A DNA stretch of 64,000 bases from Oceanicaulis sp. MMSF_3324. Lineage in GTDB: Bacteria; Pseudomonadota; Alphaproteobacteria; Caulobacterales; Maricaulaceae. This document shows, piece after piece, positions 56,148 to 64,000 of this stretch; position 1 is the first letter of the stretch, and each line of letters opens with the position of its first letter. The notes under the pieces are model-generated. The model saw nothing but the letters and a program-made list of their open reading frames with translations, was not told the origin of the DNA and ran no database searches. The stretch spans positions 62,001 to 126,000 of the forward strand of contig NZ_JASHIU010000006.1 of the NCBI RefSeq assembly GCF_030733545.1, given 5' to 3'. The translations under genes and the position numbers were made by a program.

Positions 56148-57674
56148 ATGTTAAAGCAAATCGTCATGCCCGTGATCGCCGTCGGCGCTGTCGTCTGCGC
56201 CGTCGCCACGGCTTCATCCCTGGACCAGCGGCCATCGCCAATCGGTGAACACGCCGCCTTCGCCGAGCGGGTGGAACGCTATTTCGCGGCCAGCGCCGAA
56301 AACCAGGTGCCGGGCCTGATCCATGTCTCCGTCGCTGGCGAAACGGTGTTCGAGCGCGGTTATGGCCTGGCCAATCGCGCGACGGGCCAGCCCATTGATC
56401 GCCACACCATTTTCGATATTGGCTCGCTCACCAAACAGTTCACCGCAGCCGCCATCATGGTTCTGGTCGATCGCGGCATGCTCAGCACTGACGACACTCT
56501 GGATGAGTACTTTCCCGATATTCCGGCCGACAAGGCGTCGATCACTCTTCATCAGCTGCTGACGCATTCATCCGGCCTGTCCGACGAGACGGGCGGGTTC
56601 GAGGGCAATGACCGGGACCCGTATCTGTCGCGAGAGGCCTTTCTGACGGCCTTGTTTGCAAGCCCGCTCAATGCTGCGCCGGGCGAGCGGTTTGAATACA
56701 CGAATGCGGGCTACAGCCTGCTGGCGGCGATCATCGAGGATGTGTCAGGGCAGGGCTATGAGGCCTTCTTGCGCGAAGCCGTCCTTGAGCCGGCCGGCAT
56801 GGACCATACCGGTTATCAAACTCTCGACTGGTCTGCCGATACAGCGGCGCATGGTTATTTCTGGCCGTTTCTGGACCCGGAACGGGCCGATCGGGGCGTC
56901 TTTCTGACCCGTTGGGTGGCCGAACCTGTGAGCTGGCGATTGCGCGGCAATGGCGGGCTTCATGCCAGTCTCGAGGATCTGGTGCGTTGGCATCGCGCCT
57001 TGCAGGACGGTGTGATCTTGTCGCCTCAATCGATGGAGCGCTATCAGACCGGATATGTGCCGTTCTCCGAAGACGGGCTGTATGCCTATGGCTGGGGCGT
57101 GCGGACCAGTCCTGCGGGCACGCCCGTGCTGACCCATAATGGCGGCAATGGCATTTTCTTCGCGTGGATCGGCCGGTTCATCGAAGAGGATATTCTGATT
57201 ATCCATCTGACGAACGAAGCTCGCGACATCCTTGAGCAGGCCGGGCCGAATGTGCGTGACATGGTCTATGACGCGTCGTTTGAGCCGTCGCCGGTTCCGC
57301 CGTCACCGGTGCGCGAAATCGTCCGCTACGCCCAGTCCAATCCGGTTGATGCGGCCTCCGAGCTGAACGCGCATTATCAGCGTCTGTACGGATACAGCGT
57401 GGAGTATCCCGACATCATCAATCTGGCGGCCCGGCATCTCGGCGAGACTGGCGACGAGGCCTGGGCGCTGGCGCTGATGGAGCTGAATGTTGAGCTCTTT
57501 CCGCATGACGGTTTGCTGCACTACAGCCTCGCTGACGCTTACGTCGCACAAGGGCGTAATGAAGAGGCGGTCGACGCGCTCCGCCGCTCGATCGCTCTGG
57601 GAGCAGAGGAGGAGGTCTGCGACTGGTGCGAACCGGCGCGAGCCGCCATTCAATCGCTCGAGGCGAACGACTAG
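56148..57674 (+). CDS. exported serine hydrolase (beta-lactamase/DD-peptidase fold) with C-terminal tetratricopeptide-like region
   Basis: The 508-residue protein has an N-terminal hydrophobic segment (about 5-22) that acts as signal or anchor. Catalytic motifs of the class C beta-lactamase family are clear: Ser93-x-x-Lys96 in GSLTKQF, Tyr184-x-Asn186 in YTNAGYS, and HNGG at 330-333. The C-terminal 100 residues have TPR-like helices (LGETGDEAWALALMELNVELFP; YSLADAYVAQGRNEEAVDALR). Such proteins include esterases and D-aminopeptidases; a role in antibiotic resistance should not be assumed. GAGGT lies 7 bases before the ATG. Confidence 0.88.
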   Translation: MLKQIVMPVIAVGAVVCAVATASSLDQRPSPIGEHAAFAERVERYFAASAENQVPGLIHVSVAGETVFERGYGLANRATGQPIDRHTIFDIGSLTKQFTAAAIMVLVDRGMLSTDDTLDEYFPDIPADKASITLHQLLTHSSGLSDETGGFEGNDRDPYLSREAFLTALFASPLNAAPGERFEYTNAGYSLLAAIIEDVSGQGYEAFLREAVLEPAGMDHTGYQTLDWSADTAAHGYFWPFLDPERADRGVFLTRWVAEPVSWRLRGNGGLHASLEDLVRWHRALQDGVILSPQSMERYQTGYVPFSEDGLYAYGWGVRTSPAGTPVLTHNGGNGIFFAWIGRFIEEDILIIHLTNEARDILEQAGPNVRDMVYDASFEPSPVPPSPVREIVRYAQSNPVDAASELNAHYQRLYGYSVEYPDIINLAARHLGETGDEAWALALMELNVELFPHDGLLHYSLADAYVAQGRNEEAVDALRRSIALGAEEEVCDWCEPARAAIQSLEAND

Positions 57675-57686
57675 GCATCGGGATTT

Positions 57687-57714
57687 GGTGAGCTGATCGC
57701 GTGGTCGGCTCACC
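57687..57714 (+). terminator. hairpin after the serine hydrolase gene
   Basis: GGTGAGCTGATC pairs with GGTCGGCTCACC (two G-T pairs) around a GCGT loop, 13 bases after the stop codon. There is no T run, so it may be a weak or rho-assisted terminator. It lies between convergent genes. Confidence 0.5.
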
Positions 57715-57730
57715 AGACCGTATCCGGTCA

Positions 57731-57767
57731 ATCGATGGTCTCCCCATCAACGCCATTCTCCATCGAT
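57731..57767. repeat. inverted repeat in the convergent gap
   Basis: ATCGATGG (57731-57738) and CCATCGAT (57760-57767) are perfect 8-base inverted repeats with a 21-base spacer. They lie between the serine hydrolase and MBL genes. The role is unknown. The rest of the 208-base gap, 57675-57882, has no recognisable feature. Confidence 0.35.
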
Positions 57768-57882
57768 GCGTCGAACGATCTGCGACAGGGCGGGCGGCGA
57801 TAAGGCAGGCGGGATCGAGCGTAATTCCGCGAGAGCATCAATTAGTCGCATAAGATATATTATGAGAAATATTGGGTCGGGT

Positions 57883-58746
57883 TCACAGGCGGCCAGTATC
57901 GAGAATTGCGCCATTTGACAGGGCGATGGTCACGTCCAGGCCGTCATAGGCAGGCCTCACGCCATTGGGCAGGCGTCTTAGAAGCTCCTCATAGTCGAGG
58001 TCGATATGAAGGTTGGTCAGGATCCCAAGCTCGGGTTTGATTTGCGCAAGCCAATCGAGCGCCAGATTGACGTGCGCATGGCTCGGATGAGGCTTGTCGC
58101 GAAGCGCGTCCACAATCCATACGCTCGCGCCTGAAAGCGCCGTCATGGCGTCGCCATCCAGACCATTGACGTCCGGGCTGTAGGCTAATGGTCCGATTCG
58201 AATGCCGCTGCACGGTTCACGGCCGTGGATCACATCAAACAAGGACAGCTCGATCTCGCCGCCCGGCCCTTCAATGACTGCGGGCTCACCCGGTTCCAGG
58301 CCGTGATCAATCATCAAGGGCGGATAGCCGGAGCCTTTCGGCGTTTCAAAGATGTAGCGGAATCGCGACCGCAGCTGACGCTGGGTTTGCGGATTCATGA
58401 TGGCGTCCAGCTGCGCGCCACGCCGATAAACAAAGGCCCGTACGTCATCAATCCCATGGGCCTGGTCGGCATGGGCGTGGGTGAACGCCACGCCGTCCAG
58501 GCTGGATATGCCAGAGTCCAGCATTTGCTGGCGCAGATCAGGCGATGTGTCGATCAGAAGCCGTGTGGCGTCTCCGGCCTCAAGCGCTTTGAGGCTGTGC
58601 GCGCGTTCGACCAGCAAGCTGCAACGCGAGCGACGATTCCGGGGGTTGTTCGGGTCGCAATCGCCCCAGTCGCCATCAATGCGAGGCACGCCGCCAGACG
58701 ACCCGCTGCCCAGGATGCGCGCTCTGAGGACCGGACCAGAACTCAT
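57883..58746 (-). CDS. MBL-fold metallo-hydrolase (PhnP/YcfH-neighbour type)
   Basis: The 287-residue protein has the metallo-beta-lactamase fold with a LGSGSSGGVPRIDGDWG start, the metal-binding THAHADQAHGIDD (HxHxDH), and the later ligands in VIHGR, YSPDVN and LTNLHIDLDYEELLRRLP. The last motif is typical of PhnP-like phosphodiesterases. In alphaproteobacteria this gene usually follows tatD, as here, and the starts and stops overlap in ATGA (58743-58746). The substrate is unknown. Confidence 0.9.
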   Translation of the reverse strand: MSSGPVLRARILGSGSSGGVPRIDGDWGDCDPNNPRNRRSRCSLLVERAHSLKALEAGDATRLLIDTSPDLRQQMLDSGISSLDGVAFTHAHADQAHGIDDVRAFVYRRGAQLDAIMNPQTQRQLRSRFRYIFETPKGSGYPPLMIDHGLEPGEPAVIEGPGGEIELSLFDVIHGREPCSGIRIGPLAYSPDVNGLDGDAMTALSGASVWIVDALRDKPHPSHAHVNLALDWLAQIKPELGILTNLHIDLDYEELLRRLPNGVRPAYDGLDVTIALSNGAILDTGRL

Positions 58747-59525
58747 GCGATCTCGATCCGGTCAAACAGGCGCAGCGCTGCATCGGTCGTGCGTTGCGCG
58801 CCCTCTTCCGGCGACCAGCCCTTCACTTCGCAGAGCTTTTCAAGAACATGCGGCAAGTATTTGGGTTCGTTGCGCCTTCCGCGATATGGCGTGGGTGCGA
58901 GATACGGACAGTCCGTCTCGACAATGACCCGGTCCTCAGGAACGATGTCACGGAAGACCGCGCGCACATCCTCGGCTTTCTTGAAGGTGATGATCCCGGA
59001 CGCCGAGAAAAATGAGCCCAGATCGGCGGCGCGGCGCGCCAGCTCTGCGCCGCCGGTATAACAATGCAGAAGCGGGCGAAACGCGCCCTTCCCCATCTCC
59101 TCCTCCAGCAGATCCGCCATTTGTTCATCCGCTTCCCGGCAATGAAGGATGATGGGCAAATCCGCGCGTCGCGCCGCTTCAATATGCGCGCGCAGGGAGG
59201 GATACTGATCTTCGGCGGGACTATGATTGTAGTGAAAGTCCAGCCCGGTCTCACCAATGGCGACGACCTTTGGATGCTGAGCAATTTCAAGTAACTGATC
59301 GGCGGTGATGTCAGGGCGATCCTTGGCGTGATGGGGATGCGCGCCAATGGTGCAATAGACATCATCATGCTTTTCAGCGATCGCGGACACCTGCTCGAAT
59401 TCATGCAGGCGGCAACAGATCGCGATCATGGGAGAGACGCCCGCTGCGCGCGCCGCATCCAGAACGGCGTCGAGGTCGTCGGCGTAATCCTCGCCATGCA
59501 CATTGATATGGGTGTCGATCAGCAT
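58743..59525 (-). CDS. tatD: TatD family metal-dependent hydrolase
   Basis: TatD-family proteins are (beta/alpha)8 metal-dependent DNases. The 260-residue protein has GETGLDFHYNHSPAEDQ, LPIILHCREAD, LHCYTGG and IVETDCPYLAPTPYRGRRNEP, all standard. The N-terminal metal motif, usually HxH, reads DTHINVHG, so its second His is Asn. This variant is known from memory in alphaproteobacterial members. It is between holB (6 bases) and the MBL gene, an order repeated in many bacteria. Confidence 0.93.
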   Translation of the reverse strand: MLIDTHINVHGEDYADDLDAVLDAARAAGVSPMIAICCRLHEFEQVSAIAEKHDDVYCTIGAHPHHAKDRPDITADQLLEIAQHPKVVAIGETGLDFHYNHSPAEDQYPSLRAHIEAARRADLPIILHCREADEQMADLLEEEMGKGAFRPLLHCYTGGAELARRAADLGSFFSASGIITFKKAEDVRAVFRDIVPEDRVIVETDCPYLAPTPYRGRRNEPKYLPHVLEKLCEVKGWSPEEGAQRTTDAALRLFDRIEIA

Positions 59526-59531
59526 AGGGTC

Positions 59532-60575
59532 TCAGTCAGCTTGCGCGGCGTCCTGCATCAGGCTGAACGCGGCATACAGGGTCTGTTTGGGGTCGAGATA
59601 GAGCGTGTCGCTTTCCCGCGCCAGACGGGTCAGTCGATCGGCGGCATTCACCCAGGCCCCAGCCTTGTCTGCGCCGCCCGTTTCCAGCGCCAGCGCCCGC
59701 GCCCGGTTCTGTGCGTCGGCGACCAGGAAGTCGAGCGTGATCGGCTTGATCTGTTCGCCGCCCTTACGACCCGCCGCGGACGCGAGCTGGGCGATGGCGC
59801 TGCGATCAAGACGGGGCAGGTTTGACAAGGCGGCGTCGATTGTCGCCATGAGCGCAGGCGCGTCTGTTTCCGCCAGAGCCAGGGCGCGACCCGGAGCGCC
59901 CTGGGCCAGCGCCGACGCGCGTTGCGCCTCGTCTGAGGGCATCTGATGATGATCTATCAGCCATTGCGTTGTCGCTTCGATACTCGGGGCGCGCAGGATG
60001 AGGCGACGACAGCGCGAGCGGATCGTCGGCAGAAGACGCCCGGGCGTATTGACGATCAGGATGAGGAGTCCACGCTGAGGCGGCTCTTCAAGGGTTTTGA
60101 GCAAGGCGTTGGCTGAGTTTGTATTCAGCTCATCTGCGCTGTCCACTATGCAGACGCGCCATCCCTTCCCGCTTGCGCTCTTGGAAAAGAACTCCGGCGC
60201 GCGGCGCGCTTCCTCGACCGGAATCTCGCCTTTCAGCTTGCCGGTCTTGTCGTTGTAGGGACGTCGGATCAGCAGGAAATCGGGATGGGAGAGCGCTTCC
60301 AGGCGCCGACAGACCGGATCAAGAGGATCACTGGAGAGCGCACTGTCCGGGCGGGCCTGAGCACCGAGGAGGCGCCGGGCGAGCCGATAGGCGAAGCTCG
60401 CCTTGCCGACCCCTTTGGGGCCAGACACCATCCAGGCATGATGCATGCGACCGCTTTGGATGGCGGCTTCCGCTTCGGTCAGCGCCGCATCCTGACCGAA
60501 CAGGTCATAGACGCGTCGAGGGTGGGGCAAGCCCCCTTCCCGGTCCGCTTCGGGGCGATCATCATCCGCACTCAC
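59532..60575 (-). CDS. holB: DNA polymerase III subunit delta'
   Basis: The delta' subunit is part of the clamp loader that places the sliding clamp on DNA. The 347-residue protein has a P-loop-like GPKGVGKASFAYRLARRLLG, VCIVDSADELNTNSANALLKTLEEPP, and the SRC motif in IRSRCRRL. The zinc-binding cysteines are not all present. The start overlaps the tmk stop (60572-60575), giving the common tmk-holB coupling. Confidence 0.95.
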   Translation of the reverse strand: MSADDDRPEADREGGLPHPRRVYDLFGQDAALTEAEAAIQSGRMHHAWMVSGPKGVGKASFAYRLARRLLGAQARPDSALSSDPLDPVCRRLEALSHPDFLLIRRPYNDKTGKLKGEIPVEEARRAPEFFSKSASGKGWRVCIVDSADELNTNSANALLKTLEEPPQRGLLILIVNTPGRLLPTIRSRCRRLILRAPSIEATTQWLIDHHQMPSDEAQRASALAQGAPGRALALAETDAPALMATIDAALSNLPRLDRSAIAQLASAAGRKGGEQIKPITLDFLVADAQNRARALALETGGADKAGAWVNAADRLTRLARESDTLYLDPKQTLYAAFSLMQDAAQAD

Positions 60576-61207
60576 TGTGACGCCCCCAGTCGCTCTGCCA
60601 GCACGGCGAGCGCTGAGCTGGCCACCTGGTCGGCCGGTAGGGCGCCGTCAAGAACCACACACCGTTCCGGAGAGTCACGCGCAATATCAAGGAAAGCCAC
60701 ACGCAGCGCATGGTGAAAGGCGGCAGGCTTGCGTTCAAATCGCGTTGCCCCCTCCCCGCGCTGACGGGTGCGCTCAAGACCCGTTTCAGGGTCAAGGTCG
60801 ACAATGAAGGTCAGATCGGGGCCAAACCCTGCCATGCAGGCCGCATCGATCTCTGAGATCTGCGCGGTGGACATGCCGCCAGCCGCGCCCTGATAGGCGC
60901 GGGTGGAATCAGAAAATCGATCGCAGATCACCCAGAGTCCTTGGTCAAGCGCAGGGCGGATCAGCCGTTCCACATGATCCACGCGTGCGGCATACAGGAG
61001 CAGAGTTTCAGACAGCGGTGACCAGCGATCGGTCTCGCCTTCCACCAGAAGATTGCGCAGGGCTTCGGCATTGGGTGTTCCGCCCGGCTCGCGGGTGATC
61101 AGGGTTTTGACCCCCTGCTCTTCCAGCGCCGATGACAAGGCCTTGGCGAGCGTGGTCTTGCCCGCGCCTTCTCCGCCCTCCAGCGTGATGAAGCGTCCCT
61201 TGCTCAT
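60572..61207 (-). CDS. tmk: thymidylate kinase
   Basis: Tmk phosphorylates dTMP to dTDP. The 211-residue protein has the P-loop FITLEGGEGAGKTTLAKAL, the DR motif in VICDRFSDSTRAYQG, and the lid region RTRQRGEGATRFE. It is directly downstream of the D,D-carboxypeptidase gene (2 bases), forming a run rlpA-dacA-tmk-holB-tatD-MBL on the minus strand. Confidence 0.96.
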   Translation of the reverse strand: MSKGRFITLEGGEGAGKTTLAKALSSALEEQGVKTLITREPGGTPNAEALRNLLVEGETDRWSPLSETLLLYAARVDHVERLIRPALDQGLWVICDRFSDSTRAYQGAAGGMSTAQISEIDAACMAGFGPDLTFIVDLDPETGLERTRQRGEGATRFERKPAAFHHALRVAFLDIARDSPERCVVLDGALPADQVASSALAVLAERLGASQ

Positions 61208-61209
61208 GC

Positions 61210-62355
61210 CTAGCCGCCCCGGATCAGGCGCGCCAGCGCCGCGCCGGCACGTCCCATCGCGCCCTTGCGCGCGACCGATTGCGCAGCTTCCACCGGAATG
61301 CTCATTTCGCGGCCATCAGGCAAGGCGACTTCCAGTGCGCCGATCACATCGCCTTCCTGCACAGGGGCATGTAAAGGCGCTTCGTAAACAAGCTCGGCCG
61401 TAATGCCGTCCCGATCGCGACGGTGCAATCCGAATGAGAGATCTTCGGCGGCTCGCAATTCGACGTGTGGCGCAACGCCCAGATAGACTTCGGACTCGCC
61501 CAGCACATCGCCAGCCTGAACAAGGTCGACCGTCGAAAATTCGGTGAATGCGGCGCGCATCAGGCGCTCGGATTCGTCAGCGCGCGCCCGATTGGACTCC
61601 ATGCCATTGAACACGACGATGCGGCGTTCACCCTCACGCTCGGCTGAGGCAACGAGTCCATAGCCGGACTCTTCGGTGTGACCGGTCTTCAGGCCATCCG
61701 CGCCATCGAATACGCCCAGAAGCGGATTGCGATTGTACTGGCGGATGCCGTTATAGGTGAACTCAGTCTCCGAATAGATGTCGTAGTATTGCGGATAGCT
61801 CTCGATGATATGCCGAGCCAGCCGGGCGAGATCGAGCGCTGAAATTCGGTGCTCGGGATCGGGCCAACCCGTTGCATTGGCGAAATTGGCGCTCTCAAGG
61901 CCCAGTTCATGGGCGCGCTCGGTCATCATCTGAGCGAAGTTCTCTTCCGTGCCGCCCAGGGCTTCAGCCACCACGATGCAGGCATCATTGCCCGACTGGA
62001 CGATGATCCCGCGGATCAGGTCCTCGACCTCTGCGCGCGAATTGACTTCCAGGAACATGGTGGAGGACCCGGAAGCTGCGCCTCCGCGACGCCAGGCGGT
62101 CTCGCTGACCGGCAAGGACGTGTCCGGTTCGAACCGGCCATCCTCGAGCGCTTCAAATACCATCAGGGCCGTCATCAGTTTCGACATGCTGGCCGGCGGC
62201 ATGGGTTCTTCGCCATTCTTGGAGAACAGAACATCCCCGGTCTCGTAGTCCAGGATCACGGCATGAGAGGCGCGTGTGTCAAATGCGCTCTGAGCCAGCG
62301 CCACAGGCGACAGGCTGAGGGTGATCAGGGCGAGCAGGCATAGCAGTCGGCGCAT
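61210..62355 (-). CDS. dacA: D-alanyl-D-alanine carboxypeptidase (PBP5/6 type)
   Basis: This penicillin-binding protein trims the terminal D-Ala from peptidoglycan pentapeptides in the periplasm. From the chosen ATG the protein has 381 residues, a signal peptide (cleavage near ALA-QS), and the three active-site motifs PASMSKLM (SxxK), VQSGNDAC (SxN) and LKTGHTEES (KTG). The C-terminal part holds the beta-rich PBP5 domain. The upstream in-frame ATG at 62421 lies inside rlpA and is less likely. Confidence 0.93.
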   Translation of the reverse strand: MRRLLCLLALITLSLSPVALAQSAFDTRASHAVILDYETGDVLFSKNGEEPMPPASMSKLMTALMVFEALEDGRFEPDTSLPVSETAWRRGGAASGSSTMFLEVNSRAEVEDLIRGIIVQSGNDACIVVAEALGGTEENFAQMMTERAHELGLESANFANATGWPDPEHRISALDLARLARHIIESYPQYYDIYSETEFTYNGIRQYNRNPLLGVFDGADGLKTGHTEESGYGLVASAEREGERRIVVFNGMESNRARADESERLMRAAFTEFSTVDLVQAGDVLGESEVYLGVAPHVELRAAEDLSFGLHRRDRDGITAELVYEAPLHAPVQEGDVIGALEVALPDGREMSIPVEAAQSVARKGAMGRAGAALARLIRGG

Positions 62356-62410
62356 GATGGGAGTCCCGAAATTGGCGTTGGAAGCGGAATCGGCGGTCTG
62401 GCGAGCCACA

Positions 62411-63004
62411 CTAGCCCTCATCGGAACTGGGCTGAAGCGTGGCGTCCAGATTTTGCGAGAAAGACGGCGTATGCGCGCCAGGCGGTCCCGTATCCGGGTC
62501 GAAGAAGACAGGCGGCGCTGCGCGGTCTCGCGGGTCCGCCGGCCCCAGGCCCTCCACTCGGACCTCGATCAGGCCGTCATCTGTAAAGCCCAAGGCCTCG
62601 GCGGCGGCATGGCTGAGATCGATCAGGCGACCATCAATGTAGGGGCCGCGATCGTTGACGCGGACGATGATGCTGTCTCCGGTATCCAGGCGCGTGACAC
62701 GAGCCCGGCTGGGTAGACGCATGGTGCGATGCGCGGCGGTCAGCTCGGCGGAGTCAAAGATTTCGCCATTGGCGGTCTGGCGACCTTCAAACCCCGGACC
62801 GTACCAGCTGGCGAGCCCGGTCTCCACGCTTCTGGGCGCGTCTGCATCAGGGATGAAAACAGGTGGTGTCGCGGCTGGCCTCACACTGGTCGGCTGAGGG
62901 TTCAGCCTGGGTTGCTGAGGCGGCTGCCCGGAGCAGCTGACCAGCACGAAGCCGCTCAGAAGGGCGAGACCTGTCTGTAACAGGAGCGGTTTGGTGAACG
63001 GCAT
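62411..63004 (-). CDS. rlpA: RlpA-like septal ring lytic transglycosylase lipoprotein
   Basis: RlpA cleaves denuded glycan strands. The 197-residue protein has a lipoprotein signal with lipobox LVSC (Cys24), then a double-psi beta-barrel core: GLASWYGPGFEGRQTANGEIFD, LPSRARVTRLDTGDSIIVRVNDRGPY and GRLIDLSHAAAEALG. There is no SPOR domain, so it is the short form. It precedes dacA by 55 bases. A TATAGC on the minus strand near 63022 may be its -10 element. Confidence 0.92.
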   Translation of the reverse strand: MPFTKPLLLQTGLALLSGFVLVSCSGQPPQQPRLNPQPTSVRPAATPPVFIPDADAPRSVETGLASWYGPGFEGRQTANGEIFDSAELTAAHRTMRLPSRARVTRLDTGDSIIVRVNDRGPYIDGRLIDLSHAAAEALGFTDDGLIEVRVEGLGPADPRDRAAPPVFFDPDTGPPGAHTPSFSQNLDATLQPSSDEG

Positions 63005-63158
63005 GAACGGACCCTGGTTCGCTATAGTCAGTCTAATTCATGCCGAGTGTGGCGAAAGTGCGCGCTGCAGGCGGCATGGCTGCAGCACGGCCCAAAGCGC
63101 CAGCTTGGAAATCCAGCTCGAAAGCGGACGGTAACTGCAAGGCATAAGCGGGGCGTGC

Positions 63159-63188
63159 TTGTGTGCTGGCCTGTGTCCGGGCTAAACA
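63159..63188 (+). promoter_or_regulatory. predicted promoter for tRNA-Ser
   Basis: TTGTGT and TAAACA are 18 bases apart and end 10 bases before the mature tRNA. This spacing suits a stable RNA promoter. Proposed from pattern only. Confidence 0.45.
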
Positions 63189-63198
63189 CGAAACCGAC

Positions 63199-63286
63199 GG
63201 AGGGGTGGCAGAGTGGTCGATTGCGGCGGTCTTGAAAACCGTTGAGCCGCGAGGTTCCGGGGGTTCGAATCCCTCCCCCTCCGCCA
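63199..63286 (+). tRNA. tRNA-Ser (anticodon UGA, reads UCA)
   Basis: The acceptor stem GGAGGGG pairs with CCCCTCC, followed by discriminator G and an encoded CCA. The anticodon stem-loop has loop CTTGAAA with anticodon TGA at 63233-63235. A long variable arm lies between the anticodon and T arms (GGTTCGAAT), as required of a class II serine tRNA. The length is 88 bases. No integrase or att-like duplication is visible near the gene. Confidence 0.96.
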
Positions 63287-63324
63287 CCAGCCCTTCAACT
63301 CTTCAAATCGTGCTCAAGCTCTAT

Positions 63325-63343
63325 CGCCCAGCATGCCTGGGCG
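63325..63343 (+). terminator. possible terminator after tRNA-Ser
   Basis: CGCCCAG and CTGGGCG form a 7-base stem with a 5-base loop, 39 bases after the tRNA. No T run follows, so this is a weak call. Confidence 0.35.
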
Positions 63344-63384
63344 CTTGAAAGAGACCGGTCCCATGAGAAGATCGGTGAGAGGGT

Positions 63385-64000
63385 CTAGTACTGGCTCTTA
63401 AAGCTGGCCTGCGCAGCGGCGTATGCGCTCGCCCACGCCCATTGAAAATTGTATCCGCCTAGCCAGCCCGTGACATCCACGCATTCGCCGATGAAATACA
63501 GGCTCGGCACGGTCCGGCTTTCCATGGTTTTTGATGACAAGCCCGCCGTGTCCACGCCGCCTCGCGTCACCTCGGCGGTGCGCCAGCCCTCGGTGCCTGC
63601 TGGTTTCAGTCGCCAGTGCGACAGAGTCTGCGCCAGGGCCTCAAGATCTGCGTGAGACACATCTGCGAGCCTGGACCAGTCTGGCAGTAGCCCTGTGCCT
63701 GACAGATGGTCGATCAAGCGTTTGGGAAGAAGCGTTTCCAACGCTTTGGCCAGAGATTTCATGGGCATTTCGCGTTTGAGCGCCTTGAGCTGGTCTGCGC
63801 CAGACTGGCCCGCAAACAAGTCGATGCCGATTTCCTGTCCGGGCGACCAATAGGACGAAACCTGCAAGATCGCCGGCCCAGACAAGCCCCGGTGCGTGAA
63901 AAGCATGGCTTCTTCAAACCGGCCCTGCCCGGCTTGGGCCATTACGGGCGCGGCGACGCCTGACAGGCTCGCGAATTGATCCTTGACCGCACCCTCGAAG
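63385..64000 (-). CDS. YhiN-like (HI0933 family) flavoprotein, C-terminal part (cut by window end)
   Basis: The 205 visible residues are the C-terminal portion; the frame is open at the window edge. Motifs seen are FTHRGLSGPAILQVSSYW, the conserved TRGGVDTAGLSSKTMESR, and LYFIGECVDVTGWLGGYNFQWAWASAYAA, which are marks of the BaiN/HI0933 flavoprotein family. These bind FAD and NAD(P)H; physiological roles are mostly unknown. Its 3' end lies 98 bases from the tRNA gene. Confidence 0.92.
   Translation of the reverse strand, partial: FEGAVKDQFASLSGVAAPVMAQAGQGRFEEAMLFTHRGLSGPAILQVSSYWSPGQEIGIDLFAGQSGADQLKALKREMPMKSLAKALETLLPKRLIDHLSGTGLLPDWSRLADVSHADLEALAQTLSHWRLKPAGTEGWRTAEVTRGGVDTAGLSSKTMESRTVPSLYFIGECVDVTGWLGGYNFQWAWASAYAAAQASFKSQY

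Noticed and set aside
63199-63384. tRNA-Ser as an integration site
   Set aside because: No integrase and no repeat of the tRNA 3' end were seen on either side.

Overview
The window is about 64 kb of high-GC, gene-dense DNA that looks chromosomal and alphaproteobacterial. It is most like the Maricaulales/Hyphomonadaceae (Caulobacter relatives such as Oceanicaulis or Maricaulis). The placement is inferred from gene order and family features, not from a database search. The signs are a fused ispDF gene, dusB-ntrB-ntrC-ntrY-ntrX-trkA-trkH-hfq-hflX-mazG in the usual alphaproteobacterial order, a pyruvate dehydrogenase E1-beta with its own lipoyl domain, and a lexA promoter carrying the alphaproteobacterial SOS box GTTC-N7-GTTC. 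Most of the window is core metabolism and regulation. I see no CRISPR array, insertion sequence, prophage or integrase.

Layout. 1-4.1 kb: 5' part of gltX, then comEC, a DsbA/HCCA-isomerase-like protein and lexA. 4.1-11.0 kb: tryptophan genes, with trpG-trpD-trpC separated from ppiD-trpE by an oppositely oriented polysaccharide-deacetylase-like gene. 11.2-17.4 kb: tpiA, a pseudo-receiver protein, secG, a MAPEG protein, pyrG, rpmF and eno. 17.5-23.8 kb: an FtsB-like protein and the pyruvate dehydrogenase complex (E1-alpha, E1-beta, a small membrane protein, E2, E3). 23.9-33.8 kb: an accessory block with three related beta-helix envelope proteins, a PD40 propeller protein, an M1 peptidase with a DUF6702-like partner, an alpha/beta hydrolase and an SdpR/SdpI-like pair. 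33.9-38.1 kb: lipA, a Coq10/RatA-like gene, a cinA-family gene, ispDF and dusB. 38.1-49.5 kb: ntrBC, ntrYX, trkAH, hfq, hflX and mazG. 49.6-55.1 kb: a signalling island with a large sensor kinase, a single-domain response regulator, two HPt-receiver proteins and a decayed third HPt-receiver gene. 55.3-64 kb: a membrane-bound XRE regulator, a serine hydrolase, an MBL hydrolase, tatD, holB, tmk, a D,D-carboxypeptidase, rlpA, tRNA-Ser(UGA) and the 3' part of a YhiN-like flavoprotein gene.

How the genes work together. The central block links glycolysis (tpiA, eno) to acetyl-CoA (pdh, lpd) and to lipoate synthesis (lipA), which the lipoyl domains of E1-beta and E2 need. The ntr block senses nitrogen state and sits beside potassium uptake (trkAH) and RNA regulation (hfq). 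Its NtrC has lost the Walker A lysine, the Walker B acidic pair and the GAFTGA loop, so it cannot be a classical sigma-54 activator. The most unusual parts are the three-gene beta-helix envelope cluster, with tandem palindromic operator-like sites in front of its second gene, and the HPt-receiver island with its broken third member.

No gap between genes exceeds 300 bases except 54373-54696, which is filled by the decayed 5' part of the third HPt-receiver gene.
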